From positions 23,390,001-23,454,000 of the forward strand of contig NC_087262.1 of the NCBI RefSeq assembly GCF_037042905.1: a stretch of 64,000 nucleotides of DNA. Direction: 5' to 3'. This stretch comes from Lytechinus pictus. Lineage: Eukaryota; Echinodermata; Echinoidea; Temnopleuroida; Toxopneustidae. Every line of letters begins with the position of its first letter. Positions within the stretch are counted from its first letter, which is position 1. The notes below the pieces were generated by a model. The model was not told where the DNA came from. It did not search any database and worked only from the letters and a program-made list of their open reading frames with translations. Position numbers and translations under genes: made by a program. Below are positions 34,122 through 45,250 of the stretch, piece by piece.

Positions 34122-35421
34122 TCACGTCTTGGTTTGATCCGAATTGAATATACTCGCAAACCTTCGGATTATAGATGGACTTCTTTCCCTTCCGGGAAAT
34201 GGGCTCGCCGAGGCGTCAGGAAGGTATTCTTCGTCTATGCTCACTGTACTCGGATCTGGAGGTACCTCTGGATGATTGGTCTTTTCCTCAGCAACAGCCC
34301 TTGGACCCACTCCAATGAACCTTTGGATCTTAGTCAAGACATCCAAAGATTCCTCTGATGAAGTACGCCTAGGTTCTTCCCCTATTATGTTCGGTGAACT
34401 CTCTTCAAAACGTTTCTCGACTGGGATGTTATCGTAGTCATCAATGATCGCTGAACTCGGATCTGGAGGAACCTCTGGGGGGTTGGTCTTTTCCTCAGCA
34501 ACTGCCATTTGACCCACTCCGATGAACCTTTGGATCGTAGTCACGACATTTAGAGATTCCTCTGATGAAGTACGCCTAGGTTCTTCCCCGTGTATGTTTG
34601 GTGGACTCGCTTCCAAACGTTCCCCAATTGGAATGTTCTCGTCTCCATCAATTATACATGGATTCGGCTGCAGGGGCACTTCTGGTGGATTTCTCTCTCC
34701 CTCAGTAACGTCATCTGAACTCACCCCAATAAACCTTTTAAATCTAGTAATTATATTCAAAGATTCCTCAGATGGAGTGCTCTCTTCGTTGGCAGTGATT
34801 GCTGGTCTCATTTCCCCGGTTGGAATATTCTCTTCTTCAGGATTAATCTCTGGATTCGGTTCCAGAGGCTCCTCGGGTACATTGATCTCTTCCTCGTTCA
34901 ACCCAAGGAACCTTTGAATTCGAACCCACAAATCCATGTATTCCTCTGGTGGAACTACCACTTCCTCCTCCTCCTCCTCATCGGAAATTATCTCAAGACT
35001 CGAATCGAAATATTCTTCTTCATCAGAACTCGACTCGGGTGGGATGATCTCTTCCTCGACCGGCTCAGGACTTGTTGCGGAAAGTTCATCGGGTAGAATG
35101 ACCTCTTTTTCGACAGGCTCCGGACTAGGTTCCGGATGTGGCTGGACAAGAACCGGAGGCTTCTTCAGCTCGAGCTCTGGAGTAGCATCGGGACGGTTGA
35201 GAATTCCTTCCACATATTTGACTACTGTCTGAATATTTTCAACATCGACATCGATGAGCGAGTAGTCATATCGATAGAGATCACCAAACTGTGATCCTGT
35301 AAAAGGTACCTTATCATTAAAAACGTCCATTCTAGGGTAGGTGTTCTTAATATTCTCAATGATCTTCCAGGAAGCGTTTATCGCCTTGTTGACTATCTGG
35401 AGATTGGTTTGCACGTTGAAT
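34122..35421 (-). CDS. TRPC gene B last exon: acidic proline-rich tail with 69-residue tandem repeats
   Basis: Acceptor CACCCAACCCAG; A completes the Lys codon, then 432 codons to TGA at 34,124-34,122. First about 80 residues: helical (QTNLQIVNKAINASWKIIEN, VENIQTVVKYVEGILN). Next about 75: acidic and Pro-rich (PEPSPEPVEKE, SSSDEEEYFD, DEEEEEEVV). Then four repeats, each starting with a short amphipathic helix: WVRIQRFLGL, IITRFKRFIGV, VVTTIQRFIGV, VLTKIQRFIGV, and ending with SIIRRFASIF. Between helices lie NPPEVP.DP, ENIP.(G/E) and EEPRRTSSEESL. Repeats 3 and 4 are nearly identical in DNA with a 207-bp period (34,315 and 34,522). RRTSSEES suits basic-directed and acidic-directed kinases. 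No classical PDZ-binding end. Confidence 0.85.
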
Positions 35422-36417
35422 CTGGGTTGGGTGAAAAGGAAAACGGGTGATGAAAACAAATTAAATAAGATAAAATTCGTTCTCTTCTAGTATTGATAAA
35501 TTAGGGAGTATTTCCCCGCGATGCAGAACGATTTCAAGAACAAAGAAAATACATTGTCAAATCCCTTCATGACAAAGATCAACCAAGAAGTCTTTGACGA
35601 AAATAATTAAATCAAAACTGCAGTTTCGTCCTGGACTCTAAACAAACGACATACATGTATTTGCAATATTTCGTCAGCTTCTAAGCTTAGGACAAAACTG
35701 CTGTCCCTGTTCACCAATTTTCGACAAAGACCTTCCAGCTTTTCATTGTCATTCAACTTGCATTTTCATTACAGTTACTGTGTTGTTGAATTCGTTTTAC
35801 ATCACGGTGTTAACGCTCCCCAGTTTCATTCATCAAATGTATACATTGTGATGAAACTCAAAAGACGTGATAATGGCTATGAGTTTAATGAAACTTAAAT
35901 GAATGGTACATGTATTGTATTTTGAGGTGCGAGTTTTCATCCATCAGAGCTCGCGGGAAATATATACTAGGGAACAGGTTATCTCCATTGCATATAGACA
36001 TACATGTTAAAGGTCATCTAACATTTTGCTCAGGAATTCTGTCGAATTTCCTTATTGCACTTTTTTAAAATACACGTGTCTTTTCCAATATGGAAGCCCT
36101 ACAGGTCAAGCTTGATTAATGCTATGAAAATTAGAGTCATATTTAAGCGAGTGTGATCTCTCAATGCTCATAAGGTACTTCACCTGTCTATAGGCCCTTA
36201 TGAAATTAATTCTGGACATTAACTGCCATAAACGAGATTATTATTCACCCTTATTCACCTCCCGTTTGTTTCATCATTTATCTTTGCGCTAAAAATGAAA
36301 AAAAAAAAACTCCAGGGAGAGATTTCCTTTGTTTCGCGAAATATTAAAGCCATAAACGTAACTGTATAGCTCAGGAAAATTGGAACATAGATGAGACAGA
36401 GGTACCTGAAATAAAAT
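35422..36417. other. Gene B intron, no feature recognised
   Basis: Last intron of gene B upstream of the RTE remnant. AT-rich single-copy-looking DNA, no coding domain on either strand. Confidence 0.5.
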
Positions 36418-37830
36418 ACAGGGAGGTGGAAGTAGCCATCCACGAGATGAACAAAAATAGACCCCGGAACAGATGGCATCATAAGTGATAAAACTCGGTG
36501 GGGATGAAGTGATTCGGCAAATATCGACACTCGACAATCAAGTACTGAAGAAGAAAAAATACCAACGAGTTGGAAAGAGGCAAAAGATATTCTTCAGACA
36601 TCAAGAATTATAGACCTATCAGCTTGCTTTCTCATATGTACATGATTTTCATAAGAATTTTGTTAAGGAGGATCAAAGACATATTGAACAAGAACCATCC
36701 AAGGGAGTAGGCAGGTTTCAGAAGTGACTTCTCAACAAGAGACCATCTTCAAGCACCATATCAAATAATTGAACAGGCAGATGAGTACAATATGAATCTC
36801 TGTGTAGGCTTCATCGACTATGTCGTGATCATCGAGGACAAAAACGCCACAGCCAGAATTCACCTAGAAAAGGATGTATCTTAGGTGGTAAAAATTGATA
36901 GAGGTGCAAGACAAGGAGACATGCTATCACCAAAGATATTTACAGCAGCAATTGAGGAAGCATTCCAAAATGCAAGCAGAATAGCAGAGGGGATAAATAT
37001 TGATAGAGAACAGTTGACATATTTAATATTTGCCGATGTTGTAGCTCTCTTCTCGACATGAGTAAGGGACATGGATAAACAACTAAATAACCTGGACACA
37101 GAGAGTATTAAGAGTGGACTCAATCAACACAAGGGAAAAACAAAATACATGACAAACTTCAAGTCATACGAGAGGGTGATGACTGGTGGGGACACCATTG
37201 AAAGAATCAGCTAATAAAAATACTTGAGACGAACGTGGCAATTTCGGGGGACGAGCAAGTGGCGGGAAATATTTTCCAGAATTTAAAGCAGGGTGGAACT
37301 GCTTCGGGAGAAATAATCATACATGTATGCCATTGATGAAAAAATGCCTATTGGTACTGAGAAAGGCACTATTCGATTCCTGCACTATCCCAACAGTGAA
37401 ATACGGATCGGAAACGTGGACAGCAACAAAATAACTAGAACGAAATATAAGTTCAGCACAGAGGACAATGGAGAGAAAAATGATGAACATCACACTAAGG
37501 TACAAAATAAGAAACATCGAAATTCGAAGACAAACACTAACCAGTGATATCAAGGAAAAGGTGAAAGAAGCAGTAGGAAAGATGATAGGTGGTCAAAAAG
37601 GGCCACAGAATGGATCCCAAGAGACAGGATAAGATCAAGAGGAAGACAGAAACGTCATTGGCGGGAACATAATCACAAAAGGCAGCACCTGGACTAGTTG
37701 GCTGAGAAAAGAAAGTCATGGAAGGCTCATGGAGTTGAGAGGAGAAGGATCATGAAGAGGGCTACATCCAATGATCCAAACTCCCTGATCCAACTGTTGA
37801 TCGATGAACCAATCCTCGTGAGGTGAGGTA
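36418..37830 (+). pseudogene. RTE-type LINE remnant inside last intron of gene B
   Basis: Opposite strand to the host gene. Pieces in shifting frames: REVEVAIHEMNK, then NYRPISLLSHMYMIFIRILL, RRIKDILNKNHP, AGFRSDFSTRDHLQ, VGFIDY, then RGARQGDMLSPKIFTAAIEE, TYLIFADVVAL (catalytic FADD changed to FADV), then YGSETWTATK and MERKMMNITLRYKIRNIEI. The set RGARQGD.(L/I)SPK.FTA.+E...F and YGSETW is typical of RTE/BovB-like elements. Many stops; dead copy. Confidence 0.82.
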
Positions 37831-37893
37831 AACTCCAATATTAGGCTCTATTAGAGGTCTAAGTTTTAATGGTTTTGATAGCTTTAATCTTAC

Positions 37894-38015
37894 TTGACTG
37901 CAACAAAATCTTCTTTGAGTTGACGGATGTCATCAATGTCGATTGATTCTTCCTGCTCTTCCGGTTTCTCTGTCTGTGATAGGTTGTATCGCTCCACCAA
38001 CCTTTTAATTACTTT
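37894..38015 (-). CDS. TRPC gene B exon m (C-terminal helix)
   Basis: Acceptor CCTTTTGCAG, 40 codons plus two bases, donor GTAAGA. KVIKRLVERYNLSQTEKPEE, then IDIDDIRQLKEDFVAV. Matches the (M)KRL(I/V).RY....... (D/E)...(E/D)..+IK.D+..(L) helix that follows the TRP box in TRPCs and includes calmodulin/IP3-receptor-binding sequences in relatives. Confidence 0.9.
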
Positions 38016-38045
38016 CTGCAAAAGGAACGGTAAAGAGGTATCACA

Positions 38046-38248
38046 CAATGGCGTACTGATGGGGAGGGGGGGGGGGGGCTTTGGGCGCTTGCCCTCCCCC
38101 AAAAAAAGAAAGAGAGGAAATGAAATGAAAGAGAGAAGGATGAAATATATTTTTTTCTGAATATCATGTAACAATCTATGACAAAATTTGTTTTTTGTCA
38201 ATATTGCCCGATACGCCAAAATGCGCCACCTTATTATTATCATTATTG

Positions 38249-38288
<40 letters not shown>

Positions 38289-38335
38289 TTCCCCCTCTTT
38301 TTTTTTTTTTGGGGGGGGGGCTCATTACGCCACTG
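38046..38335. mobile_element. hAT-like MITE in gene B intron
   Basis: Left end CAATGGCGTACTGATGG and right end TCATTACGCCACTG are imperfect inverted repeats of the CAGTGGCGTA type. Flanks GGTATCACA and GGTATATCACA resemble a duplicated target with a 2-bp difference. Interior: G/C runs, (TA)n at about 38,256-38,283. Confidence 0.65.
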
Positions 38336-38638
38336 GTATATCACAATAGCAACGTCCAATCTTCATCAACAGTCATCAATATTGTGGTGTAAACTGCTGT
38401 GAATAAAATATATATGACTTGGCATATTCCGTTGTCTTAAATGTCGTAGAATCAAGGACCATAGATAACTATACACAAAGCTGTGGAAGAATACAGAGGC
38501 CGGAGAAGATCAAGGTACACTCTAACTTGGAGATCTGAAATAAAATTATACGGCCGTGCTGATGGGTAGTGTATGGCTGCTTTATCGACGGTCCAACACA
38601 GACTATACCAAGCAAAAGTGACCAAGCATGATACATAC

Positions 38639-38680
38639 CTTTGCAGCACTTGCATCCTTTTTCGCTTTGTATTCTTTCTC
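38639..38680 (-). CDS. TRPC gene B exon l (42-nt micro-exon)
   Basis: Acceptor TTCTATAG, 14 codons EKEYKAKKDASAAK, donor GTATGT, phase 0 at both ends. It could be skipped without changing frame, so it is a natural candidate for alternative splicing. Lysine-rich linker before the C-terminal helix. Confidence 0.78.
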
Positions 38681-38925
38681 CTATAGAAAAAAAATTGGAG
38701 GGAACATTGATCAACACTTGTCACCCACACACATTCCATTTGCCTGGATTGTGCGTATATCACCCCCCCCCCTTCTTTCTGTATCTCCCCCATCTTTTGT
38801 GCTGATTGGGCTACCCTTTTGTGAATAGATTAAATGAAAGAATGAATAAAGAAAGAAATACATACATAATATACATAAATAATCTCTATAGCTCTCTCTC
38901 TCTCTAAAAAGAAGGAAAAACTTAC

Positions 38926-39108
38926 CTCGGACTGTCTTTGGTTCGTCTGTGTACATCCTGTACAAAACAAAGAACATTTCTTGAAGAGTCGGATAATGAA
39001 CCCAGTTGTCGGTACGAGGTTGAATGGAGGTGGTAGATCGATATCGGTTCGGATAAACCGAAGCCACATCTTAGTTCGTCCGAACTTCCACTCGGTATCC
39101 GAATTTTC
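38926..39108 (-). CDS. TRPC gene B exon k (TRP boxes 1 and 2)
   Basis: Acceptor ATATATAG, 61 codons, phase 0, donor GTAAGT. ENSDTEWKFGRTKMWLRFIR, then DIDLPPPFNLVPTTGFIIRL. This is the TRP helix (EWKFGR in place of the usual EWKFAR) and LPPPFN. The rest is basic and Cys-rich (KKCSLFCTGC). Confidence 0.93.
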
Positions 39109-39349
39109 CTATATATAAAAAATGAAGAAAAAAGTTGATTTTTTTAAATCTATCGATTCTATAACAAAACAGCGGTGGAGGAGAATTGTTTATACTCTTT
39201 CGGATATTTACTGAACAATGAAGAAACCCTTTCTTCAGTATAATTTCTTCCTATGAACTTTTTGCACAGCTTTCCCCCAAATTGCAATGCTAGAACATTA
39301 CCAAACATCTTCTTTTAATCAAATAGAAAATTGTTTTCCACACACAAAC

Positions 39350-39536
39350 CTCGACTGCGTTGAATCGTGAACCTAGCATTGCGATAAGCGTGTTGATCAG
39401 GACCAGTACTCCAATATTGTAGAGACCCACAGCTAGGATGTAAACTACGTTGACGAAGCTTGTCGGATCGTCTATGATGGCCGGATCACCGAGTCCATTA
39501 AACGCCCACCACAGGGTCAGCAATGCAACCGGAAAC
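39350..39536 (-). CDS. TRPC gene B exon j (pore helix, filter, S6)
   Basis: Acceptor CCCGGATAG, one base plus 62 codons, donor GTTTGT. FPVALLTLWWAFNGLGDPAI, DDPTSFVNVVYILAVGLYNI, GVLVLINTLIAMLGSRFNAV. S6 LLN.LIAM is intact in form (LINTLIAM). The family pore motif LFW...FGL reads LWW..NGL here, so Phe in LFW is Trp and the aromatic before the filter Gly is Asn. Confidence 0.93.
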
Positions 39537-39802
39537 CTATCCGGGTGAGAGTTGGAATCCGACACGATAGGGGAAAACCGATAAGGGTGTGTGTGTGTGG
39601 GGGGGGGGGGGGTCAACGTGAGAATTAGAGAAGAAATGATATTAGAAGGGGAGAAAGATAGATAGATAGAAGGGGGAACAGGAGCAATGTGAATGGAAAA
39701 GGAGGTGGTGAAAGCAGGAAAAATATATACAAAGAGGACAGGATAGATAGAATGAAAGAAAAACGGGAGATTGACAGTGGAGGGGGGGGGGGGACAAAAT
39801 AT

Positions 39803-40239
39803 AGGGGAGAGTGGGGGTAATCCCGAACGCGGGGTAATCCCGAACACCTTAATATCTATAGGAGATGTGAGGTTCTGCTGTCACGGCATAATAGCCGTAA
39901 CACAGAATGTTGTCTGACTTCCCATGTAGGGATCTGTTGACTTGTCTTTTCCGATTAAAGAATAATCGAAAAGAATCAAAATTACATATCTTCACGTGTT
40001 TATGTTTCCACGAATGACGTTCGCGATTACCCTGTGGCCCGGAAGTGCGGGGTAATCCAGAAAATCTGCGTTTTGTACTATACATTCTAAAGGAATGCTT
40101 GGTGTTGAATAAAGACGTTGTTACAGTCAATATATGGTGTGTTTTTATCAAATTATGTACTAGTTTTGGAATAAGGCTCATTTTGATTCTTGCTATCGCT
40201 CTGATAAGAAAGGTGTTTGTCATTACCCCACTTCCCCCT
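39803..40239. repeat. Inverted-ended repeat with GTGGGGTAATCC ends, in gene B intron
   Basis: Left end AGGGGAGAGTGGGGGTAATC, right end (inverted) AGGGGGAAGTGGGGTAATG; an internal GGGGTAATCC lies at 40,050. Probably a MITE. The 132-codon minus frame across it has no known domain. A long TG/G run precedes it at 39,587-39,612. Confidence 0.5.
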
Positions 40240-40662
40240 AAGCACATTTCATTGAGATTTCAACCAGCTGGAAAGATGCAGCACATCCTTTCAAAGAGTA
40301 CGGATGCAGTAAGTTTTTTTTTAATGTCCAATAACTAGTTACATCTAAAAACATAGATTACCGTTGTTGAAAATGATGAACAAACTATATCATTTCCGAA
40401 GCGATTAGGTTTAGCGATCTTCCCAAAGCAAAGCCGAGGAAGAATAACATTTTTATCGACTGTTTTGAATATTATCTCTCATTGATCTATCAGCAGTCTT
40501 TTTGTGTTTTGATTATTTTGTTCAAATATATTATCAATATACAATACATTTTATGATTTTCACTGACCGAATCCAGTATGCCACAGATAGCTAGATTAAA
40601 ATCAAGAAAAATAAAACGTAACTGCATTCTAAAAGTGTACATATCAGGATTATTTTACTTAC

Positions 40663-40727
40663 GTTCGATACCCCTCTTCAGGTAAATCACAATCCACGTC
40701 ATGACATTCTTCTGATTGAATAAGTTT
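40663..40727 (-). CDS. TRPC gene B exon i (pre-pore, Cys pair)
   Basis: Acceptor AATAATCCAG, 21 codons plus two bases, donor GTAAGT. KLIQSEECHDVDCDLPEEGY, then R. Acidic extracellular turret between S5 and the pore. The C-x4-C spacing equals that of the extracellular cysteine pair in TRPC4/5-type channels. Confidence 0.85.
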
Positions 40728-41070
40728 CTGGATTATTAAAATTAAAAAAAAAAAATTGTCAAATTGCGATTACGGGAAGTTTCTCCTGGCCCTGACATAG
40801 TCTAAGCTACTAATAAATCGTATAAGTTGTAAATCTGAAGTGGGGGCTTATCAACACAGAAAGTGAATTAAATTCTATATTGCCCCTGTTGTTCAACAAA
40901 TATGACGTCACATTTTGCCCCATGCCCCATTAAAATATCCCGACACCGCCCCTACATTATAATTAGCTGTTAAAAATACCGAACGTAGAGGGCGTCAACA
41001 CTTTGCAGTGTTATGCTGCCTTTGCTGCCCTCTACGTTCGCTATGTAATTATAAGAAAGTCGATTCTCAC

Positions 41071-41252
41071 TTGAGGATAATGAAGACTCGACAACCCAAG
41101 AGCAAAGGAGAAATGAAAGATGGCGTAGATAGTCAAAAACCTGAGTATATCACTGACAGCGCCGACTGTTGATTCCCAAATAGCGTACAGCTCGAGGAAT
41201 GTCATTAGGACCGTGTTGAAAGCGTGTATGACAACAAAGAGAATCACGAATG
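41071..41252 (-). CDS. TRPC gene B exon h (S4-S5)
   Basis: Acceptor TTTATGGCAG, two bases plus 60 codons, donor GTGAGA. FVILFVVIHAFNTVLMTFLE, AIWESTVGAVSDILRFLTIY, AIFHFSFALGLSSLHYPQ. S4, the S4-S5 linker (..T+G..+.DI++F) and S5 (ending FA.G+..L.Y.) match TRPCs. It joins exon g in phase (G+CA) despite a 13.2-kb intron. Confidence 0.9.
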
Positions 41253-42947
41253 CTGCCATAAAGAAAATAAATATTGGTGATATTAGGATTAAAAGGTCAA
41301 AAGGTCATGCGTGCACAAAGATACACATTTTTTTCCTATTGCATGTGTGTGCGTGCACGCATCGCGCGTGGAGTACTTTACGCATTGGTATCACGGCTGT
41401 TTCACAGTGAAAATAAGCTTAGCGCCCCCTTGCGGCCCGAGTACGCATATGCATTTAACTTTGTTGTACCACGATCTCTTCAGATGCGATGAAAAAAACT
41501 TTGGCGAATGTTGTGGCATCTGGCGCTTATACGACCAACTCTCTCTGTCTATCCTCAACAGTTTCTTTATTTCGCAAAAATTCCGTGGAGAAAACATTTT
41601 TGTCCATGTTTAAAGTCGTAAGTATGGCAATGTGATTATATTTTTTCTGTTTTTTTCCATTTTGTCATGATGTGTGCGTTTGCATAATCCAATGTAAACT
41701 CGCGAATTTGGTCCTAATTATGGAACTTTTTAAAGTCCAAAATTTAAAAAGTCCGGTTTGTCAGTATTTCATATTTATTGTAGTTTTGTTTTCAAAGCAC
41801 TGAAGATTCATCTGGCGCAATTTTTCGTTGGACCCATCAGTAGAATTTATTTTAGGTTGATTTTTCGATACTGCATATTCTGTTTGTATAGGATGTGCGT
41901 GCCGCTACCGCGGGTGAAGCCGGGCAGGGCCGGGGCGCGGGCCGCCTGGCTGTGTGGTCAGGCACCGCTCACAGTCAGCAGCTCAGCTGCGCTTGGTATG
42001 AGCTGAGCTAGCTGAGTGAGAGAGCATACCGCCTTACCGGTATGCTGCGCCTGCTGAGTGCTGCATACCGGTAGGCTAGTATACCGTATCTAACTTTGAC
42101 TCGTGCATAAAGGTATTTCACGGTCTGTAGAGCTAGATCTAGACTCTATTGAAGTCTAACTAAGTCTAATTTTGACTATCATTATGACAACACTTGCAAT
42201 GTGTTTTTTTTTCATACAAATTTACAATGTATCTGTGTTTAATAAGGGCTACACCACACTAGATTATATTTAAGTAGGCCCTATACATTCTACATACATC
42301 TGATTGAGGTTTATTTTCAGATACAATTGGGGGGGGGGGGGGGGATTGCATTAAAATTATGCTGTACTGCATAGAGTCTATATGGTGGGGCCAGGGGAGG
42401 GAAGGATTGGGTCTGAAATGAAGAAGGATTTTGGGTGTGGAAGTTTTTTTTCTTTCTTTATTTTCTCTATCATGTAATGATGTATTTCTAAATCTTCCAG
42501 TTTCAGTGAATCAATATTAATAATATCATGTATTGCTACATTTATGTACAACAATTTACTGTATCGTACTATGCATACATAGGTCAGGTAAATTCAAATT
42601 TTCTATTATATCAGACCAAAATATTCATTTATAATTATAATTCATACATAAATATATGATGGTTTATCTCTGCACTCGCTTCTTTGGTGGCATTTTGACT
42701 AGTGTCGCCATTAACATAATCTAAAAAATCTAATTTCTCACATAATGACATTATTACCAATATATTATAAGTTTTTTATTTTATGTATCCTTTCAACTAG
42801 TTCCACTAGTCTCAAAAATTGAAGGAAAAAAACATGTATGTTACATCAGAGGTTAAATCTGAATCATGCCTATATCACATCAGATACAACATCTATTTCA
42901 CTTTTTATATATATGGCAAAAAGAAGCTGCTGAAAACTGCTCATTTT
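41253..42947. other. Start of 13-kb intron 7: no gene
   Basis: No domain found. A GC-rich patch at 41,905-42,080 has several small inverted repeats (AGCTGAGCTAGCT, TACCGGTA). A G-run is at 42,328. Confidence 0.45.
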
Positions 42948-42986
42948 GCCTCCGAAGAAGATTCTGCTAGGATCGAAAGCTTAGGC
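42948..42986 (+). ncRNA. Hammerhead-ribozyme-like motif, copy 2
   Basis: Same order as the copy at 4138: GCCT, CCGAAGA, GATTC-TGCTA-GGATC, GAAA, GCTT, AGGC. The only change in 39 bases is C to A at the fifth core base, the N of CUGANGA. Sequence upstream is unrelated to copy 1, so this is probably a solo Penelope end, sitting in antisense orientation to gene B. Confidence 0.38.
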
Positions 42987-43021
42987 CCCTTTTGACTTTC
43001 TAACTTTTTATATATGAAATA

Positions 43022-43612
43022 TTAAAGGAGAATGAAACCCTTGAAACTAGCTCAATCCATATCAAAGAGAAAAATCAAAGAAACATATTGTTGAAAGTTT
43101 GAGGAAGATTGAATGAATAATAAGAAAGTTATGAGCATTTGAATATTGAGATCACTAGTGCCATGTAGATCCCCCCATCGGCAATGCGACCAAGATCTGT
43201 GATATCACACACGTACAACTCCCTCATTACTTTAGTACTTATTTCACTTATATTCTCACTTTTATAGAGTCAATCACAAGGTTAGGTGTTTTCTTTATGA
43301 GATGACAAGTACAGAGGTTTCACAACATTATATCATTGATGAATCGTTTGTCATATGATTAGAATGAGCAAAAAGAGATGTTTTGGGGTATATTTTCAGT
43401 GTCCGAATGGGAGAGTTGTACGTGTGTGACATCACAGATCTTGGTCGCATTGCCAATGGGAGGATCTCCATAGCATTAGTGATCTCGACATTCAAATGCT
43501 CATAACTCTTTTATTGCTAGTCCTATTTTACTCAAAGTTTTGTTGATCTTATTCTTTGATTTTTCTGCTTTCACAAAAGCTAACTTGCTCCAAGAGTTTC
43601 ATTCTCCTTTAA
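43022..43612. mobile_element. Palindromic MITE, TTAAAGGAGAATGAAAC family
   Basis: Starts TTAAAGGAGAATGAAAC and ends GTTTCATTCTCCTTTAA. Inner arms also pair: ATTGCCAATGGG region with CCCATCGGCAATGCGACC, and GATATCACACACGTACAACT with GTACGTGTGTGACATC. 591 bp, noncoding. Confidence 0.85.
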
Positions 43613-45250
43613 AAAAAATAAAAATTTATGTCACACAATTTTCATTAATGATCTACACATGATACACATCTGTGATGTTACAAAATATAATAATTCGAAA
43701 TTTATATCTCCAATATCCTGACTTCTTCATTTACTCTTCTTTATTTGTCAGTTGCCTTGCGATGGGATAAATCATTTTCTGAAGCGATGAGATGGAATTG
43801 GGACCTTCACAGCAGCCAACAAACAAGGATTTCTGTGAGGCATTGGGTTTTCCACATTGCAGACCTCTGTATCACCAACTTAAATGAGCCTCCACCTGTC
43901 CACCATGATCTCCCCCAAACTTAATCCACACCCCATCTTCAGGAATTGCCCCATCGTGAGTTGTGAGAAATCCATTCCTGTGGAAAGATGATGGAACATG
44001 AACATTGGGTAGGTTTTGATAATTTCTGCCAATTAATAGCTTTAGCTATTAAAAAAAGGCTGGCCTCCTTCAACACTTTTCAAGATATTTTATTACTTTT
44101 TTTTTGTTCGAGTCTACCGGTAATGCAAAATTTAAGGCCACATATTTGTGACAAATTGGCACATTTTTCCAAAATTATACAATTATGCAAGTGCATATCA
44201 GATCAAAATTTGCTCAAAAACTTGTTTTTAGTACAAGTCAAATGCTTTATTTTGTCTCCAGCTAAGATTTATGATTGTATTTATTATTTTCACTTTTGCT
44301 GAATTGAATCATGAATCTGGCAGCAGATTATTGTCATTTAGGGGTGCGAATGGTAAATTTGAATAATCCTTGGTGGCCAGGTCCCTGAGCTGAATTTATT
44401 GATTTTATGTTCTTTAAGATCATTATGATTATTAAAACTATTCAAAATAAAGCAATATTCCAGTACTAACTTTTCTTTCTATTTCTGTTGTCTAACCACC
44501 TCCAGTCTGTGACTCTGCTATGGACCTAGCGAATCACTGTCGACTATCCATGGTTCAAGTGAGGATTGGCCAACCTGGTCATTTCTTAATTACCTACAGA
44601 CTGTAACTGCACCGTGCAAAGTCTTATGCAGGAATGGGGCTACAGCAGTGATGGAGAAACCACCTTTGACTGTGGAGAGATCAGATGATGCAATACCTTT
44701 GGTCTGCCCCCCCTTCCCCACCAGAGGAGCCATGCACTGCCAGAGATCTTGAGCCAGGTCTTCACTGGTCAGGACTTCAGTGGTTATCCATGGATAAGAT
44801 AATGAGGTCAGTATGACATTAATTCTCAGTGAAATTTACCTATTCATTTGTCTGTACTGTGACCAAGTGAGGTGCAAATCATTCATCATGGCCAACATCT
44901 TTGCTGCATCAAATTTGTCTTCGTTATGTAAATCTCTTTGAATGACTTACAAGAAGAAGCTTTCTTCACATGTATACGCTGTAAAACATATATATATATA
45001 ACAATTTTAATTTCATATTTTGATGGCCATTCACTAGAAGAATTTTTTCCCCAAAATTCAAATTTGGTGCTTTTAAATTCATCTGCCACTACACAGGTTG
45101 AAATAAAATACCCCCACTCACTTGCATAAAGATTGGGGTCATGGCTCCCCAAAATTTGCCCCACAAAGAAAAGGGGATTAAAAAAAGGAAAGTAAAAGGG
45201 GTGAAACATATTACTTTCTGAATATTATGTCAATTGCTATCACAGTTTTT
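43613..45250. other. Intron 7 sequence with an unassigned minus-strand frame
   Basis: At about 44,810-44,600 (minus) one open frame reads WITTEVLTSEDLAQDLWQCM, APLVGKGGQTKGIASSDLST, AVAPFLHKTLHGAVTVCR and then stops. I do not recognise it; it may be chance or a remnant. A (TA)n is near 44,990. Confidence 0.25.

Noticed and set aside
34522-35232. Ser/Gly-rich plus-strand frames
   Set aside because: Shadows of the minus-strand TRPC tail, whose family alignment and splice phase are clear.
43988-44302. 104-codon plus frame in intron 7
   Set aside because: No recognisable domain, AT-driven composition, opposite strand to the host gene, no splice context.
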